64,000 nt of DNA from the NCBI GenBank assembly GCA_003971905.1, contig RSEE01000026.1, positions 124,001 to 188,000 of the forward strand, given 5' to 3'. The notes under the pieces were generated by a model. The model was not told the origin of the DNA. It searched no databases and saw nothing but the letters and a program-made list of their open reading frames with translations. The translations under genes were made by a program, and so were the position numbers. This document shows, piece by piece, positions 35,478 through 47,803 of this stretch (position 1 is its first letter; each line of letters begins with the position of its first letter). The DNA is from Moniliella sp. 'wahieum'. Its lineage: Eukaryota > Basidiomycota > Moniliellomycetes > Moniliellales > Moniliellaceae.

Positions 35478-36484
35478 GTGCGCCTGGCGGGTGCGGGGCG
35501 TTGAGGCCAGTCAGCACTGCGGCCACGGAGGTGGTGGGAATTCTCCGGGGTCATCTGTGTGCTTTCGGGTCGGTGGAAAGGCACTTCATGTGCTCGCGAC
35601 GGTAGCATTGGTTGGTTGAAGGTTGATGCCGGTTCGGGGGCGCCGATGGAACAGCCGGGGGCGCTCGGTAGTGGGCGCTCGAAGCTCAAAGCGCAAATTG
35701 CTGCCAGAGAACGCAAGTGGCTTGAAAATCAAACTTGAACGTTCAACGTTCACGCGTCACGCGCCACGGGTCCCTCTCCCCCACCCTCCACGTGATAGCG
35801 CCTGATTGAAACAAGGAGCGTGTGATGATGTCGATGGCAGCCGCCTGCGCCTCTCGGGCATTCCTACCCTCTCTCGTCCCATGGCCTTGGAAGGGTCTGA
35901 GATCTGTCGGGAGTGGCGTTGCTGGGCTGCTGGCAGTCGGCAGTCTTTCTGCCCCGCCAGCAAACACCTTACTTTCCTGCCGCCACCCCTCACGTTCCTA
36001 GCATCACCGCCATCTCTGTTTGCGGCTGGTAAGAGCAATTAGGGGCCGCTGGGAAACTCTCCGGAATAAAAACAGTGCTGAACTCTTTCTTGTCGATCCT
36101 TTTCGATAGATCCCGAGATGATGAGACCCCCCCCTACTCTCCGCTTGTGAACTGACGAAGAGTCGATGACCCCGTCGTGCAATAAGTGGTAGGTGAATCC
36201 ACTTTTGAAAACACTGTGACTGTGTTGAGGCCGGCGATGAGGCACCATAACTTCAAACAGGAAATGTCCGATCCCGTTTCGCTCAATCTATACCCGTCCA
36301 TGAACTGCATGAACGTTTTGAACGACGGGGCATCAAGTGTGCCTGCAATCGCTGACCCGACCAATTACAACCAATCCCATCATGCCTTACGATTTGAAAA
36401 GAATTCTTGTAAATGATGGAAATGCACACACACATTTGCTGTTGGCAGAACGGTGAATGAGGAGAGCGATTGCAGATGGGCGCA
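35478..36484. other. Intergenic
   Basis: About 1 kb between two minus-strand genes. Holds AACGTTCAACGTTCACGCGTCACGCG words (about 35737-35765, broken) and nothing gene-like. Promoter of the Smr gene is expected at its left end, 3' end of nothing else. Confidence 0.5.
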
Positions 36485-38607
36485 TCACTCCTTTGGTCTT
36501 GGCGAGGGGGCAAAGCGGAGAGGCAAAACAACATTCTCACCTGGATTGATAGCAAGGAAGATAGGATCATTCCCGGATGGGTTATCAGGGAGCGGCGTAT
36601 CTAATGAACGAGCGAAGTTGACATGCCAGTCGCGGCAGGCCTGGCGAAGGCGGTGAAGAGAACGGCGCGCTTCGTCCGGATCCCCCACAAAGGTAGCCCA
36701 ATGGATGGCCAAGGCTACGGCCGGAGGACTGTTCTGGTCACTTGGACGGCGAAGGTCCATAAGGCGGAAGCAGCGGACCGCGTCCCGCGGTGTCATGTGG
36801 TTCGCGGCCGTCACCCCCTCATGCACGCCACAGGGAAAAGGGGACCAACCCGCAGGGAATGGGTCAAACCCTTTGAGGAAACTCAATGTTGCACCCACAC
36901 TGATGGGAAGCATGTTTAGATCAGGAGGACCCAGGCGAGTTGAAATCTCCTCAAAAGCGGGGCAACGGGGTACTTGTCTTCCGTTTGCGGTACACGACCT
37001 GAGCCCCTGTCCCGAGTGATAGGGAAAGTGGTCATAGTCCTTTCACCTCGGGGTCTTGGCCTGGGGGGGATAGGAGGGGGAAGCTCGGAGGCGGGAGAAT
37101 CGATTGCCACTGGCGAAGATGAAGAATCGGGAAAAACAGTAGTGACGGAGGTATTCAGACGGGGTGGGGCATGCGCATGTCTATGCGGGAAATGGGATGT
37201 CGCATCGTGGAGAAAAGGTGGATCCTCCACCTCTGAGGAAACGGAGCTGTCGGTTGGAGAAGATTTGTCACGCAGTCGATCCTCTCTCAAGCGAGCGAAA
37301 GGTGGTTTGGGTAGAGAGAACGGAGGCTGGCTGTTCTTCGCCTGTGCGTGGTGAGGGTCCTTCCTCTTCAACGTACTTAAAGACCCCGCGGAGTGAGAAC
37401 TTTCTTTACTCTGGACTCCACGAGATGAGAGAAGTTCTTCCCTCCTAGATTAGGTGCAGCAGTTTGACTCCGGGGAGGGCGATGTGGCCTGTATGGGATG
37501 GGGGACGAATCGCTTTCGGTCCCGTCCTCCTTTTTGGCTGTAGAGGGGTCGTGGAATTGAAAACCAGTATCGCCAGCGAAGAAGGCACGGAAGCTCTTGC
37601 CCTGGTCACCGGCAGCGATGGGTGGACGAGAGTAGGTGATATACCAGCTGCTCCACAAAGTAGAATCGGCATCAATCCCTGCTCGACCGGATCCATGCTG
37701 AGCAGGGGTGCAAGTAACCTTAACGGTTACCTCCTCCTCCTCCTCCATTTTCTCTTCAACCGTGTGCTTCTTTCTTGGGGGAAAAAAAGAACCGCCTCAT
37801 CCCACCAGTCGCACTCGAGCACATTATCCTCCTCCAATCCATGCTCTGTCAGGGAAGAAACGAACCACGCCTTGTTTCCAAGGGGAACAAAAAACTTGAT
37901 GTTGGGTCCGTTCGCAGCAAGGAGTGCGACAATTGTGTCAAAGTCCAAATGGTCATAGTGGGAGTGGGAAATCAAAACGAGATCAATCGGAGGTAGGTCT
38001 TCAACTGCAATTGGCACATCAAGAGACCGACGTGGACCAAAACGCTGTGTGGGGAGCAACGCTCCGAGAAGATGGGGTCAAAGAGTAAACGTAGTACCCC
38101 ATCTTTGGGAGAAGGAACAGGCAGTTCCAGCAGCACACTTGCATGACCAATCCACGTAGTTCGCGTCTCGTCTCGCCTAAGTGAGGAGGGCCACGAGGTG
38201 AGGAATTGGGTAGCGACCTGGTGCGTTGCGGACTGATCTTGGAGGGGCGGGGGCAGCGGCGAACTTTTCTCCTCCTGGTCCAAGCTGGGCCGGGCACTAG
38301 ACAGGGGCGAGTCAACCCATTCACCAGGCATGTTCTGTTCGGTATCTTGCACTGGATCCGTGCGACTGGGGCTCGCCTGAGCGCCACCGCCCCACTGGAG
38401 CCCGGACCAAAGTTGGAGCGGGCTGGGGTGGTGCCAGCTGCGCCAGGGGTTGCGGAATCCGGTGCGCACAGCATGCGCGGATGCCGTGTAGCGGGCAGAC
38501 GAGGGCTGGGCACCTTTACGTGCGGCCGGTGAGTTGCCGGCCGAGGCAGAGGCAACCCAGCTGGCTAGCCCCAGTGCGGGGGCCGGGAGCCAGGGGGCGG
38601 TGGGCAT
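36485..38607 (-). CDS. NAPE-PLD-like metallo-beta-lactamase-fold hydrolase
   Basis: Related to N-acylphosphatidylethanolamine phospholipase D and yeast Fmp30, a mitochondrial inner-membrane protein. Starts MPTAPWLPAPALGLASW at 38607, an acid-free hydrophobic/basic leader suited to organelle targeting. Ordered motifs: TTWIGHASVLLELP (about 38130), LLFDPIFSERCSP, then the metal-binding HSHYDHLD (about 37955), CTPAQHGSGR (about 37700), the metal-bridging aspartate in FFAGDTGF (about 37575), LPISVGATLSFL (about 36900) and the last histidine in AIHWATFVGDPDEA (about 36690). Between FAGDTGF and the C-terminal block lies an insertion of about 130-150 Ser/Pro-rich residues (36990-37500) that is absent from typical members. 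Frame changes occur near 38050, 37730, 37380 and 36920. Substrate specificity is inference. Confidence 0.88.
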
Positions 38608-39175
38608 TGTGACATGGTGGGGGGGCGGGGTTAGTATATGCGGGGAAAAACGGAGTGCGTAGACGGCATGCGCTGCGTACCCGGGCGCATGCTGACGGCC
38701 GCTGGCCGCATCCATCGCGCGGTGGGAGTGCGTGAAGCGGGTGGTGGGAGGAGAAGCGCAACCGCACAGCAGAGCCCGAGCGGATTCGGACGATTCGGAG
38801 CCCGCTCGGCGGGTTGGCGGTCGCCTGCAGGGGGGACGGGCGGTGCTTCCACGGATCTGCTCCACGTGCTTGGCTGTCGCTCGCCCCGCCGCACCGCGCC
38901 AGTGTTGTGCTCTGCTGAGGTAATTGCTTCCACCTCCGACCCGGGTTTTCAGCTGAGCGGGCCGCTTCAGCTTCATCGAGCTTCACCATGCATCATGCAT
39001 CATGCACCATCTGTCTGCATCATCCATCATGCATCATGCCAGCCGCTGGCCAGCGTTGAGCGTGTTGAACGTTCAAAAACCCACCGGCGTCTACACGCGG
39101 CTCTCAACCCTCCGAGGAGGAACACAGTCGCACCAGAGTCCCGTCCTTTCGCCCTGCAGCCGCCCCGCCCTCTGG
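38608..39175. other. Divergent promoter region with ATGCAT array
   Basis: Separates the NAPE-PLD-like gene (-) from the histidine phosphatase (+). It contains a CATCATGCATCATGCA array and one GTTGAACGTTC word near 39065. Confidence 0.55.
38985..39043. repeat. (ATGCATC)n degenerate array
   Basis: ACCATGCATCATGCATCATG followed after about 15 bp by CATCCATCATGCATCATGC. The unit is 7 bp with an ATGCAT palindrome. Confidence 0.85.
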
Positions 39176-40131
39176 ATGGCCACACCAACCACGCCCTCGG
39201 GACCCACGCTCGAACTACTGCTCGTCCGGCACGGGGAGACCGAGGCCAACGTGGCCAAAGTTCTGCAGGGCCTCACTGACTCACCCCTTACCCCCAGGGG
39301 GGAAGCTCAGGTGCGTCGCCTGGGCCAGCACTTTGCCACCAACTACACATTTCTCAGTGCTCAATCCAAGAAGAAGCCCATCCACCTCGTTGTAGCAAGC
39401 CCCCTGGGCCGTACTAAACGCACAGCCCAGGCGGTTCTGCACGCCTGGCACTGTTCTTCTTCACATCTCCCCTCGCCCGAGGAAGGGGAGGACCGGCTAA
39501 GAGTCGTGTCGGATCTGATACGTGCTTGGTCACAGGGACGCGGGATGCACTTTGTTGACGCCGGATTAGCAGAACGCTCGTTCGGTGCAAGAGAGGGCAA
39601 GTGCCGTGGAGTACGTGTTGCTGGATTTGAAGGAGGGGAAGGTGCAGGCGAATCGCAAGCAGACTTTGCTTGCCGTGTTAAACAAACAGCTGTGAAGTGG
39701 ATTGATATTGCCCTGAAGGCGTGCATGGACATGGCACTGCCACCGGACAGACGCCCTTCTGAGTCGAATCCTTCTTTGCCATTGGCCTCCAAGGCACCAG
39801 ATGTGGTGAGAATTGTGATCGTCAGCCATGGACTATGGATCAGGAAGTTCGCCTCCGTTTTTGTACCCATGGTCTGCCTGGGTCGGGGTTCCTAGTCAAC
39901 ACGTCGATCACTACATTTACTCTTTCCTCTCTCAGTCTCAAACCGGAAGGGAAATCCCTCATGGATGCAGCCACGTTGGGAACGAAGCGGCCTGCCAGCC
40001 CCCACGATGACGCTCCAGAGAAGAGCGTTGCACCACCTCGTCTGCATTTACCGAAAAGGATAACAAGAAGAACAACGCACCATGCTCGCTCGAAGGGAAT
40101 TACCTCTGGCATTGGCTGTGCAGGGGACTAA
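39176..40131 (+). CDS. Histidine phosphatase (phosphoglycerate mutase-like superfamily)
   Basis: Branch-1 histidine phosphatase, dephosphorylating a small phosphorylated substrate through a phospho-histidine. Starts MATPTTPSGPTLELLLV at 39176. Catalytic motif LVRHGETEANVAKVLQG (about residues 16-32), the QGLTDSPLTPRGEAQ block, SPLGRTKRTAQAV, the acid region GLAERSFGAREGK (about 140) and the second catalytic histidine in IVIVSHGLWIRKF (about 225). After a frame change near 39885 the chain continues FLVNTSITTFTLSSLSL, matching the conserved NTSxT block, to a Lys/Arg-rich tail. The end is chosen at 40131. Sequence features fit the fungal TIGAR/fructose-2,6-bisphosphatase-like or YOR283w-type groups; which one is undecided. 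Confidence 0.85.
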
Positions 40132-40685
40132 CGAACTCCTCACCTCAAACTGCCAGGGGTGCATCCAGATACCCGTCAATCGACCTTGCGAACGTTTTTG
40201 CAGCCCAAACGATGAGTCCTGCCTCTTAGCCATTGTAAAGTGATGGCCTTTCTATGCTGCCACGCAGGCCACTCACATGTTGATGTGTCCCACCCTAAAC
40301 TATGCTGATCGAGGTTACCATGATCCTTGTGAGAATGCTGCACATATATGCTTTGATAAAGTTTTGCGGCACCGCTGGGGAGTTGGACAGAATTGTGTTA
40401 CAGGGAATACCCATAACAAGTATAAATCCCAGATGCCATTTGGGCCTATTGTGTCCAGGAGGCTTAACAGCGTGCATGCGATTTGAGCGCCGAGCCAATG
40501 AATCGAACATATGCAAATGGGGTGGATTGTGCAGGAAAAAAACGGAGCAGGATGATGGCCTAGTGTAGGAAAGAGACAGGAAACGGGAATAACAGGGCTG
40601 GTGAGCCAATGCAACGGAAAGACACAGGGGGGGAATAAATGAGTGTCGATGGCCAGGCAAGTAGACGAAATTGTGTACGCCGCGG
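40132..40685. other. Intergenic, convergent gene ends
   Basis: No gene seen. A short open stretch at 40082-40243 with several Cys overlaps the end of the phosphatase and may be an alternative frame of its tail. Confidence 0.5.
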
Positions 40686-43523
40686 TTAAAACGCAGTCAG
40701 CGCCCACCTTCTCGATGGGCGCAGCTTATGGAGTTTGACCTGGCCCAACTCCACCTCGTTACCCACGTCCTCTTCGCCCAACTCATTGTAGGAGAGGTCC
40801 TCGTAATTGTGCCAACGGCTCTTGGACGAAGGACCGGGGGAGAGGTACTCCTTGTCCACCATAGCTCGGACCTGACCTGCGTGATACTTGATCCTGTTCC
40901 AAAGGCCGCGGGCGGATGTGTGGCCAACTTGGGCTTTACCTCGAGAGCAGCAAAATCGGTGCTCAGGCTGGCCAAGGTGGGCATGTTGTTCAGGTGGTGG
41001 TCATGCAGAGTGGCATCCATGGCTTCTTGGTACTCGTCCAGCGTCTGTGTCCTGGATTTGTCATACACTCGTCCCACCGCTCCAATCTTACTTACTGTCT
41101 CGAACATGACGAGAACAACAAGAATGCCGGTATGGACGCCGAGATAGTCGACTGTGCGCCAATCGGCTTTGATCGGGAGACAGAGGAAGACAACCGCGGC
41201 CAAGATCCGTGCAAAGATACGAGAGTGGTAGAGAACCACGCAGAGCCATACAGGTCCAAGCTCTCGTGTAGGCAAGCGATGGAAGCGATGCTGATCAGGG
41301 CGACAGCCAGACCGCCCGAGTAGTACCACAAGGTTCCTTGGTCTACCGTCTCGTTTGAAATCAGCCTAGGGATTACCGAAGAGAGCACAATTACACCACC
41401 GCATAGAGGCGCGTGGATATTGGTGAACTGGAGGGCATGATGGTAGTGTCGCCGTAGAGCATGCACAAAAGTGCGCGAGCCATCTGAGTCAAAGTAGATC
41501 CAAGCCAAAAGGAAAGAGTTGATAATCGTCAAGGACGATCGACCAGCAAGAACATCCCACCCGGTATGACCATGGTGCGCGTATATTCCCGTATAGGCCG
41601 AGTTCATAATCGTTTCCCCAATCACCAGAATCGTGAACAACATCATGCGCTCAGCCATATGCTCCACTGACTGAGCTGGAAAGTGAAAGCGGGACCGCCG
41701 ACGACGTTTGGAAACCTTATGCAAGCCCTTCTGTGCTGCTGCTAGACCAAAGCGGAGGAAGAACTCAAGCAAAACGCCCATCACGGCGAGGCTCATGACG
41801 ACCATTGGGTCACGGCTAAATATAAAGGGGAGAAAACAGGCAGTGCAAACGAGTGTGGCGCAAAGTTGAAGAAGCAGAGCAGCGCGGAAGTTGGGAAGCA
41901 TCACGGCCAACAACCCAAGGATCCACATCTTGAGAAACCGGGCTGTCAGCCAGAAGCTCATGGCACCTTTAAGGAAGATATGCCAATGCTCAGCAAAGTA
42001 GTAAGGACCAAACATATGAGCTTCAGGTCTGGGCGAACCGTCTCCTCCGCGCCCTCGGCACGAGGTAAGTTGGCCAAACGGGTGATGATGCATGGCATTC
42101 CTCGCCGCGGCCGGTGCTTTTTCTTCTGTACTTCCACCCTCTTCAGAAACGAATGTAGCAACTTTGACCCCGCTCGCATTGGAGACAAAGGCGTTGACAA
42201 GGATCATCATGGCCACCAGGTATGCCCTCTGGAAAATATCGTCACTACCACTTTGGTTAACCAGCATACGCTGGTCCAACCATAGAGTCCAGGCGAGGAG
42301 AAACGTGATGGAAAAAAAGGCGACCTGAATGACGCGGGTGGGTGCCATCATGAGGGAATCTGCAATCTTGTGTACCATGGCAACGGCTACTAGGTCGAAA
42401 AAGAGCTCCGTCCGGGACGGCGCTCGCTCGCTCGTTTCCCCAAATAATGGGAACCGTGTACCCATTGCCGGATCATGGGGGGCTTGAACAGATGTGCTAC
42501 TTTGACCGCCACATCTGGTCCCATCACTGCCACGTATTTTCCGGATGATGAATGAGCACGATCAAAGTAGGACTCGTCTTCGCTTTCGTCCTCGTGTTGT
42601 TCGATCCGGTGCCCATTGCTTTCCCGACCTTCTGCTGAGAGCGCATTGGGGAGGATATCCATTGTGTGTTGGCTATTAGCCAATATTTGGATGCGCTTCG
42701 AGTCCTTATTGGTGGCGTTCGTGCTCGTGCTTGTGCTCACACCCACAAATGTATTAGATTCCATAGTAATGGCTTCACTTTGGTCACGATGGCTGAGGTG
42801 CTGCTGGATATGGAAAGGGCGGAGAGAGTCATTTTCTGAATCGGTCGAGACGGCATGCCCACCACCCATATTGACCTCGGCATGTGGCAGGCCGGTAGAC
42901 GCCAGGGTAAGGGGACGGGTAGGTTCAGCCCAGCGGGAATACTGTGCGCGACGAGATGTGGTAGTCCTTATTGCAGCACGGGATGACGGTGAGGCGAGAC
43001 CGGCATTGTCGCGGATATGATGGTTCTTATCGCTGTCGTTCAGGTTATTGCTGTTACTGTCGTTGTTGCTGTTGCCGTCTGTGTCGTTGCTATTGCCGCT
43101 CAAGTGCAGTCTGGAGTCGGATGGGACCAGCACGTGGGTGGCAGTGTGAACCGCATGACTGATGGCCTCGCGTAAATGACTGGAATGGCGTTGAAGTGAC
43201 GAGGGAGGCCGGAAGTGCGCAGGCGAAGAGGGGGGTGCTGCCGACGGAGGAGTGTCCATTGGGTTCTCTTCAGCTGCCATTGGCGTCGCTTTTGTGCTGG
43301 TGGTTTGGTGTGGCCCCCACATCTTTTTTTGTGTGGTATTCAAAGGTAAAACGCTGTCGCGGAGAGCCGTCCAAAGAATAGTCGCGTGTCGCGCCTGACC
43401 TTCAACCAAAAAAGGGGGAAGCACCTTTTCTAGATCCACTAGACCAAGGCGCCGAGGTAACGGTGGGAATGAGGCAGGCGGTATTGGTGCAGGTGGGGTG
43501 AATGGCAATGTAGTGCCAGGCAA
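40686..43523 (-). CDS. LtrA (low temperature requirement A)-like multi-pass membrane protein
   Basis: The LtrA family is named from a Listeria cold-growth gene and is widespread in fungi with unknown biochemical role. The hallmark block LFGETSERAPSRTELFFDLV (about 42445-42385) begins the membrane part, followed by about ten hydrophobic segments (VIQVAFFSITFLLAWTLWLD, LKMWILGLLAVMLP, MLFTILVIGETIMN with the conserved GE, SLTIINSFLLAWIYFD). The C-terminus reads VDYLGVHTGILVVLVMFETV, ending ELGQVKLHKLRPSRRWALTA with stop at 40686-40688. The roughly 350-residue N-terminal part is disordered, with Asn/Ser/Asp repeats (about 43020-43110, SNNDSNSNNLNDSDKN). Frame changes lie near 42455, 41240 and 40870. 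The start at 43523 is uncertain; 43280 (MAAEENPMDTPPS) is the main alternative. Confidence 0.87.
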
Positions 43524-45374
43524 AGTTATATAAAGCGTGTCGTCACTTTTTGTTTAACGTTTTTTTGGTCTCTCGAGATCAGACCTCAGAGTGCGCCAAA
43601 AATTTGCACCAATAGCCCCTTCCGCACGCTGTGGCCCTGAGCGATGCTTCTAGACATCCTGCCACGTTCCCCACTCCGCAGCTCACTGCCTGAGCTCCTT
43701 GGATCTCGATCCCGCGGCTGCCAGTATACTCCGGACACTGCCGGCAGTATATACTCTCTTTTCCTCAATAATATATAGTATAAGTTCTATATCGGAGGGG
43801 GCACCAGAATCCGCGAAAACCCGTATGGCTCGCCCGCCTGAGCGTGACAGCTGGGCGGGGCTGGCTACGCCAACGATCTCTATCTCTAATCTCTAAGTTC
43901 TATATCGGGGGGGCACCAGAATCCGTTAACAACCTTATTGCTCGCCCGCCTGTTGTGCGTGACGCGTGACCGCTGGGCGGATGGAAGGTGGATGACAAGG
44001 TCGGAAGGTGAAGGGGAGGCAGCTAAGTGAAGACGAGGGGTTGTCTGTACTGAATCAATTGACTGGAAACGGTCAGGAGTTGGACAGGAAAGGCGGGAAA
44101 AGGACGAGAGAATGGATGGTGGGGAAAATGATCCCCACTGATTGAGCGTGCTGACTGTTGCTGACCCGGCTTTTTGGTAACCCCCTCCTGTCTATAAGCC
44201 CCATAGCGCCCTGGCATAGCTGTTGACATATCCAAGCAGACGAAGCAAATGAAGGCTGCGAAGGCTGCGAAGGCTGCGAATAAGGCTCCGAAGGCACTAA
44301 GAATATCATCCGATAGCACTCCTCGTATTACTTGTGTCTTCCTCATCACACCGACGTCTCACCGGCAGGGTAGATAGTAAGTGACTGTATTATGCCGTGT
44401 GACAGTTATACATGTGAAAATGCGACACGTGTAACGTGCATGTAACATTCAGTGGCCAGGGGACTATCTCAGACCTCCGACATGTTAACGCCACTACGAA
44501 ATAGTTACTAGTACTAGCTTCACGCTTTTCAAGAGCTTCGCTAGCTTCAAGCTTCACGAACGGAGGTTTTCCGGACGCAATTCATTGCCGGTGGAGGTGG
44601 CAAACCGTTTCCGCGGGTGGCTCAACAATAGTAAAAGCATGTGCATTTCGGCCGAAACGTCCCTTCAGTCCCTCCTCTGGCAGGCGTACGAGTTCCGTTG
44701 TTTCTCGCTTCTGGTTTCCTTGTTCCTCTCAGCCGAATGGCCCCTGATGGCGATGATTGGGTTTGATGCATGATGCATGATGGTCCTCTGTCGGCGTCGC
44801 TGGCTGGCTTCTTAGATCACCGCCACAACCAGTGCGATTGCATCACCCTCGAGGACCATCAGGACTCCAGACCTATCGATGCTGCCATGAGTTCTCCCCA
44901 GATATCCCGGCTCTGTGATTCTCAGATCAGGATCAGTGCACGTATGTTGGCCAGTAGGTCCCCGGCGGTATTCTCATACTAGTACTAGTAGCACCTTCTG
45001 TCATTCCTGGCATTGAGCACCAGACAGTAGTCCTTTATTATTACTAGGTGTAGTCAGGATCAGGTACTAACCGTCCTGAGTCTCTATCCTCAATCAGAGG
45101 CTATTACCTGCGGAATGTTTTCCTCTGTAGGGCACTTGCAGCACACAACTTTCGATGGGGTTCGTTTTGAGAGGGTGGATAAGAAAATGAGATCCCAAAG
45201 ATACATTAGCTGACCATATACTACGTGCCCAAGAGAATGGGTGTACAGTATGCCCCAGCAGACAGGCAAGCGTCTTGAAATGGTATAAGCGTCGCGGAAT
45301 CTGTCCACTTGAACGAGTCGGGTTGGCGGCGTAGTTGCCCTTTCCCGGTTTAAGATCTGGGTGGGGGCGGGAGA
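43524..45374. other. Intergenic region with tandem and short-word repeats
   Basis: No gene supported. Besides the two-copy repeat at 43783-43980 it holds GCTGCGAAG triplicate (about 44255-44282) and AAGCTTC words (about 44525-44560). Confidence 0.55.
43783..43980. repeat. Two-copy direct repeat, period about 112 bp
   Basis: AGTTCTATATCGG(A/G)GGGG followed by GCACCAGAATCCG, then GCTCGCCCGCCTG and GCTGGGCGG, occurs at 43783-43860 and again at 43895-43980 with internal differences. Too short and diverged to be a recent assembly duplication. Confidence 0.8.
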
Positions 45375-47803
45375 TTACTCATCCCATGTCCCGCATACGT
45401 GGCGATAGTCAGCACGGCGCTGGCGGTCTTGCAAAGCGTGGAGGAACTGATCCAGAGCGCAGAGGCCATCGGGGCGGGCAGGGCAGCCAAGGTCGGACAA
45501 TGGCACAACGGCATCGTTGAGCACATACGGACGTATGTACCGGCACGGTCCTGGTCGGGCCCACACGACAACCGCTCAAATACCATTCGCGCCGCAAAAG
45601 GAACAAGTTGACTGGAGCGGAAACGCGCCTGCTCGTTCTTCCCTTGAGGTGGGGGGAGTGTGTTGAGCTGAACGGCGCCGAGGGCGGCGAGAACGCTGGT
45701 GAGGACACTGTCATGGGTAAAGTCGGCAAAAACACGTTGGCTAGCATCGGTGGGGAAGCGGGTGGGATCAGAGTTGACCGTCGTGTTTTCACTGGTCTGC
45801 GTCGCTTCGTCCCAAGGTTGTTTGTCAGCCTCGCCAAGAATTCGTTGACCCAGCCGATGCCCTGCGCCGCACCGAGCGGGTGCCAGCACCATCGTAGCCG
45901 TGGAATTGCATGTCCCACAAATGTTCGTAGTCGCGCCATTCCTGCGAGGTGAACAGGCCACAGAAGTCGGATTGACCCAAAGCCACCGTTTCGTAGGAGC
46001 AGAGCTGCTGCATCGCATTTATCAACGAAGGAGTAAGTTTTCCATCCCATCGCTCTTCCTCCTTTTGGTCGTGGGAGACGGAGCGGACTTGGACATGCGG
46101 CTGGAGACGTTGCACCGCCTGTTGGAGGGTTGCCTCCTTGAATGCGTTGAGGTTCGCTGCTGTAGTCGCATTGCCCCGGTTAGCCGCCGGGCACGCAAAG
46201 TTACTAGCCAATGTCGTGTTCCACCCCTTGGCCTCTGGGTGAATCTGCAAGTCAATCCGAGGGCGGTTTTCATTTCCAAAGCGGGCGTGGAGGGAGCGGG
46301 ACATGCCGGATGGCGATGCCAGGTCGGCGTCGGGGGGGTACGCAAAATCATTCCACAACTGAGGACCGTAGAATCCCTGTAACCATGCCAGCGCCGAGTC
46401 AACGATCCGCCGCTGCGATCCTGCCCGCACTAATACAGCCCCTGGGGAGGAGGTGCTCCACCCCCATTGCCTCCGACTTGCTTCTCGTCGTTCGGGGATG
46501 GGATCGGGAACATGGCCCTGCGCCCCGCGAAACTGTTCGCCAAAGAGATGGGCGTACTGCATGTGGGCGTGGACCCCGCTGTGGTACAATTGCAAACGGC
46601 CGGGAGGAGTCAACAGTTCCGCGCCAAGCCGATACTGCCACGTTTGAAGAAACGCGAGAGGACCAGAGAAAGAAACGTCACCAAGGTCCCGTGCCCGGGC
46701 CAAGGCGGCGACCGAATGGGCAGGTGAATCGAAGGTGGGGTACCGAGCACCATGGCGGTGGAGAATATGGACTTGGTCGACAGAACACGTCCCTCTGCCA
46801 TTTTCATCTGGCATCAGTGCCGACAGATCACGGTACCGTACATTGTCCACGCCAAAGCCATCAGCTGACCTATAGGGGGAGAGGGGACCCATGTGGGTAA
46901 AAGGCGCCAGCTCTTGTACTTCCTTTGCCCCAGCCACAGCGGTCTGGATCACCTCGTGCCCTCTGGTCTGCGACACGCCCGACGGGAGCGCGGCAGCAGA
47001 TGCCCAAAAGGGCAGCGTGCCCGTTGCCATCGCGCCGGGCAGAGATTTGTACCATATCCCGGCTTCGCCTGGACGTAGATCCAGCAGACCATTTCCTTCT
47101 CCCAGTTCTGCCGCAGGAACCGCATCGGCCTCGACTTGGTGCTCTCTGCCATCTCCCCCATGCTGGTTGTTTCTCCATGACGTGAGTACTGAGCGGTGGG
47201 AAGGGAACAAGGCGAGAATCATCAACAGCACACCAGCCAATAAGAAGGCAATAAAAAACAAAATGCGCGCCCGTCTGCTTTGCTGTAACGCTTGGCGACA
47301 GGATACCAAGTACTCCTCTACCGAACGCTGAACCCCTCCCAGCCAAGTTTGCGTCTGTACCCGAGGTTTGGCACGATCGTGCGTGGAGGATGCTGACATA
47401 CTGTCATGTCCTAACAAGCCAATCTGGTCTTCATCCTCTGGATCATCCATCCCGAGCGCCTGGTATGATGCGCCGTCGTGGCTCTTGGTGGGGGGGGAGG
47501 GAGCGGCATCAGAGGCGAGGGCCTCGGTCCGGCGCAGCTGGTTCAGACTCACTTGAGAGAGCTGATGGCGGTTGACCATCTGGGTGTACAACTGGCTCGC
47601 CGTTAGGGCTGGTGCCTTTCCCTTGCTCTTTGTGCTCCGGGTGGGCGTGCGGCCGACTGAGACGAGGCACCCGGCATGGGATTGGTGGCAGGGCGACTGA
47701 CTGGGGTGCTGGGCTCGGCCTCGTCGTCGGAGCTAAGGCGGAAAACCACGTGCTTGGTGGTGGTGAGGGGGATGGCCTCCTCGGGCCGGGGCTTGCTGGG
47801 CAT
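45375..47803 (-). CDS. Histidine acid phosphatase, type-II membrane anchored
   Basis: Branch-2 histidine phosphatase (phytase/acid phosphatase/MINPP group). Starts MPSKPRPEEAIPLTTTK at 47803; a cytosolic Ser/Pro-rich region of about 150 residues precedes one membrane helix (ARILFFIAFLLAGVLLMILA, about 47220-47280), then the lumenal or external domain. Catalytic motif VDQVHILHRHGARYPT (about 46780) and the proton-donor motif VFADFTHDSVLTSVLAALG (about 45700) are both intact, so an active enzyme is expected. The chain ends DYRHVCGTWDE. Secreted family members have a cleavable signal peptide, whereas this one is predicted to stay anchored. Frame changes are needed near 47640, 45840 and 45560. 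The substrate (phytate, inositol pyrophosphates, phosphomonoesters) is not decided by the motifs. Confidence 0.9.

Noticed and set aside
41866-42285. Plus-strand open stretch of 139 codons
   Set aside because: Antisense shadow of the LtrA membrane domain.
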